Assembly (NCBI GenBank): GCA_934454005.1
Contig: CAKSGI010000061.1
Coordinates: 1 to 9,757 of the forward strand
DNA from: an uncultured Eubacteriales bacterium
GTDB lineage: Bacteria > Bacillota_A > Clostridia > Oscillospirales > Acutalibacteraceae
Reading direction: 5' to 3'
Length of the DNA: 9,757 nucleotides
Shown one piece after another: positions 8,458-9,757 of the stretch (positions within the stretch are counted from its first letter, which is position 1; each line of letters starts with the position of its first letter). The position numbers were made by a program, and so were the translations under genes. The notes beneath the pieces were generated by a model. That model searched no databases and was not told the DNA's origin. It worked only from the letters and a program-made list of their open reading frames with translations.

Positions 8458-8461
<4 letters not shown>
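7139..8461 (+). CDS. wzx: Wzx-type flippase (polysaccharide transporter, MOP/PST superfamily)
   Basis: A 440-residue integral membrane protein with about 12 hydrophobic segments (roughly residues 14-36, 44-66, 88-108, 116-138, 147-169, 176-194, 215-235, 250-275, 293-317, 328-348, 364-383 and 387-407). It has a basic N-terminus and the family-like A-K-Y-L-G-P-N-N-Y-G motif after the first segment. Q-M-D235-K236-I-M-L in the middle is also typical of the oligosaccharide flippases. Length and topology fit Wzx/RfbX. Such proteins move undecaprenyl-diphosphate-linked repeat units across the membrane, so its presence points to Wzx/Wzy-type assembly. The ribosome binding site is weak (AGAAGA at 7121-7126, 12 bases away), which may limit flippase synthesis or rely on coupling across the 16-base gap. 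The stop overlaps the next start by four bases (ATGA). A perfect 10-base tandem repeat lies inside at 7581-7600. Confidence 0.92.
7581..7600 (+). repeat. Perfect 10-base tandem duplication inside the flippase gene
   Basis: The unit TATCAGTAAT occurs twice in direct succession. It lies in the part coding for the fifth membrane segment (around residues 148-154). Since ten is not a multiple of three, loss or gain of a unit would shift the frame. With only two copies in AT-rich DNA it may be chance. Confidence 0.6.

Positions 8462-9757
<1,296 letters not shown>

Overview
The window is one continuous stretch of a surface-polysaccharide (capsule/exopolysaccharide or related cell-surface glycan) gene cluster. 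Every real gene is on the + strand and the window is almost entirely coding. The base composition is strongly AT-rich (about 30% GC by eye). Ribosome binding sites are of the AGGAG/AGAGGT type, arginine is mostly AGA, and TGA is used as a stop. Together these suggest a low-GC Firmicute (Bacillota), perhaps a gut Erysipelotrichales/Coprobacillaceae-like, Lachnospiraceae or Lactobacillales member. The genus cannot be decided from this window.

Layout from left to right: (1) the 3' end of a GT4 glycosyltransferase cut by the window edge (1-389); (2) a complete GT4 glycosyltransferase (413-1654); (3) a divergent polysaccharide deacetylase of the CE4/NodB fold (1654-2433); (4) a GT4 glycosyltransferase (start best placed at 2456, to 3535); (5) a polytopic membrane protein resembling the GtrII glucosyltransferase family (3537-5081); (6) a small soluble protein that looks like an unclassified GT-A-type glycosyltransferase (5096-5899); (7) a GT4 glycosyltransferase (5896-7122); (8) a Wzx-type lipid-linked oligosaccharide flippase with about 12 membrane segments (7139-8461); (9) a divergent GT4 glycosyltransferase (8458-9639); (10) the first 31 codons of GDP-mannose 4,6-dehydratase, gmd (9663 to beyond the edge).

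The genes are separated by at most 23 bases or overlap by 1 or 4 bases. I see no internal terminator or convincing promoter, so this is most simply one polycistronic, translationally coupled operon. The inferred pathway is as follows. The cytoplasmic glycosyltransferases build an oligosaccharide on a lipid carrier. The flippase moves it outward. The membrane protein either adds a side-branch sugar outside or acts in assembly. The deacetylase may trim acetyl groups from an amino sugar or O-acetylated sugar. The gmd gene starts a GDP-deoxyhexose branch (fucose, D-rhamnose or similar) whose later enzymes should lie just downstream. The window holds no priming phosphoglycosyltransferase, no recognisable Wzy polymerase and no Wzd/Wze-type regulators. 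These may flank the window.

This is a recognisable class of locus, not an obviously new system. The least understood parts are the divergent deacetylase, the GtrII-like membrane protein, the unclassified 267-residue putative transferase and the divergent glycosyltransferase at the end.
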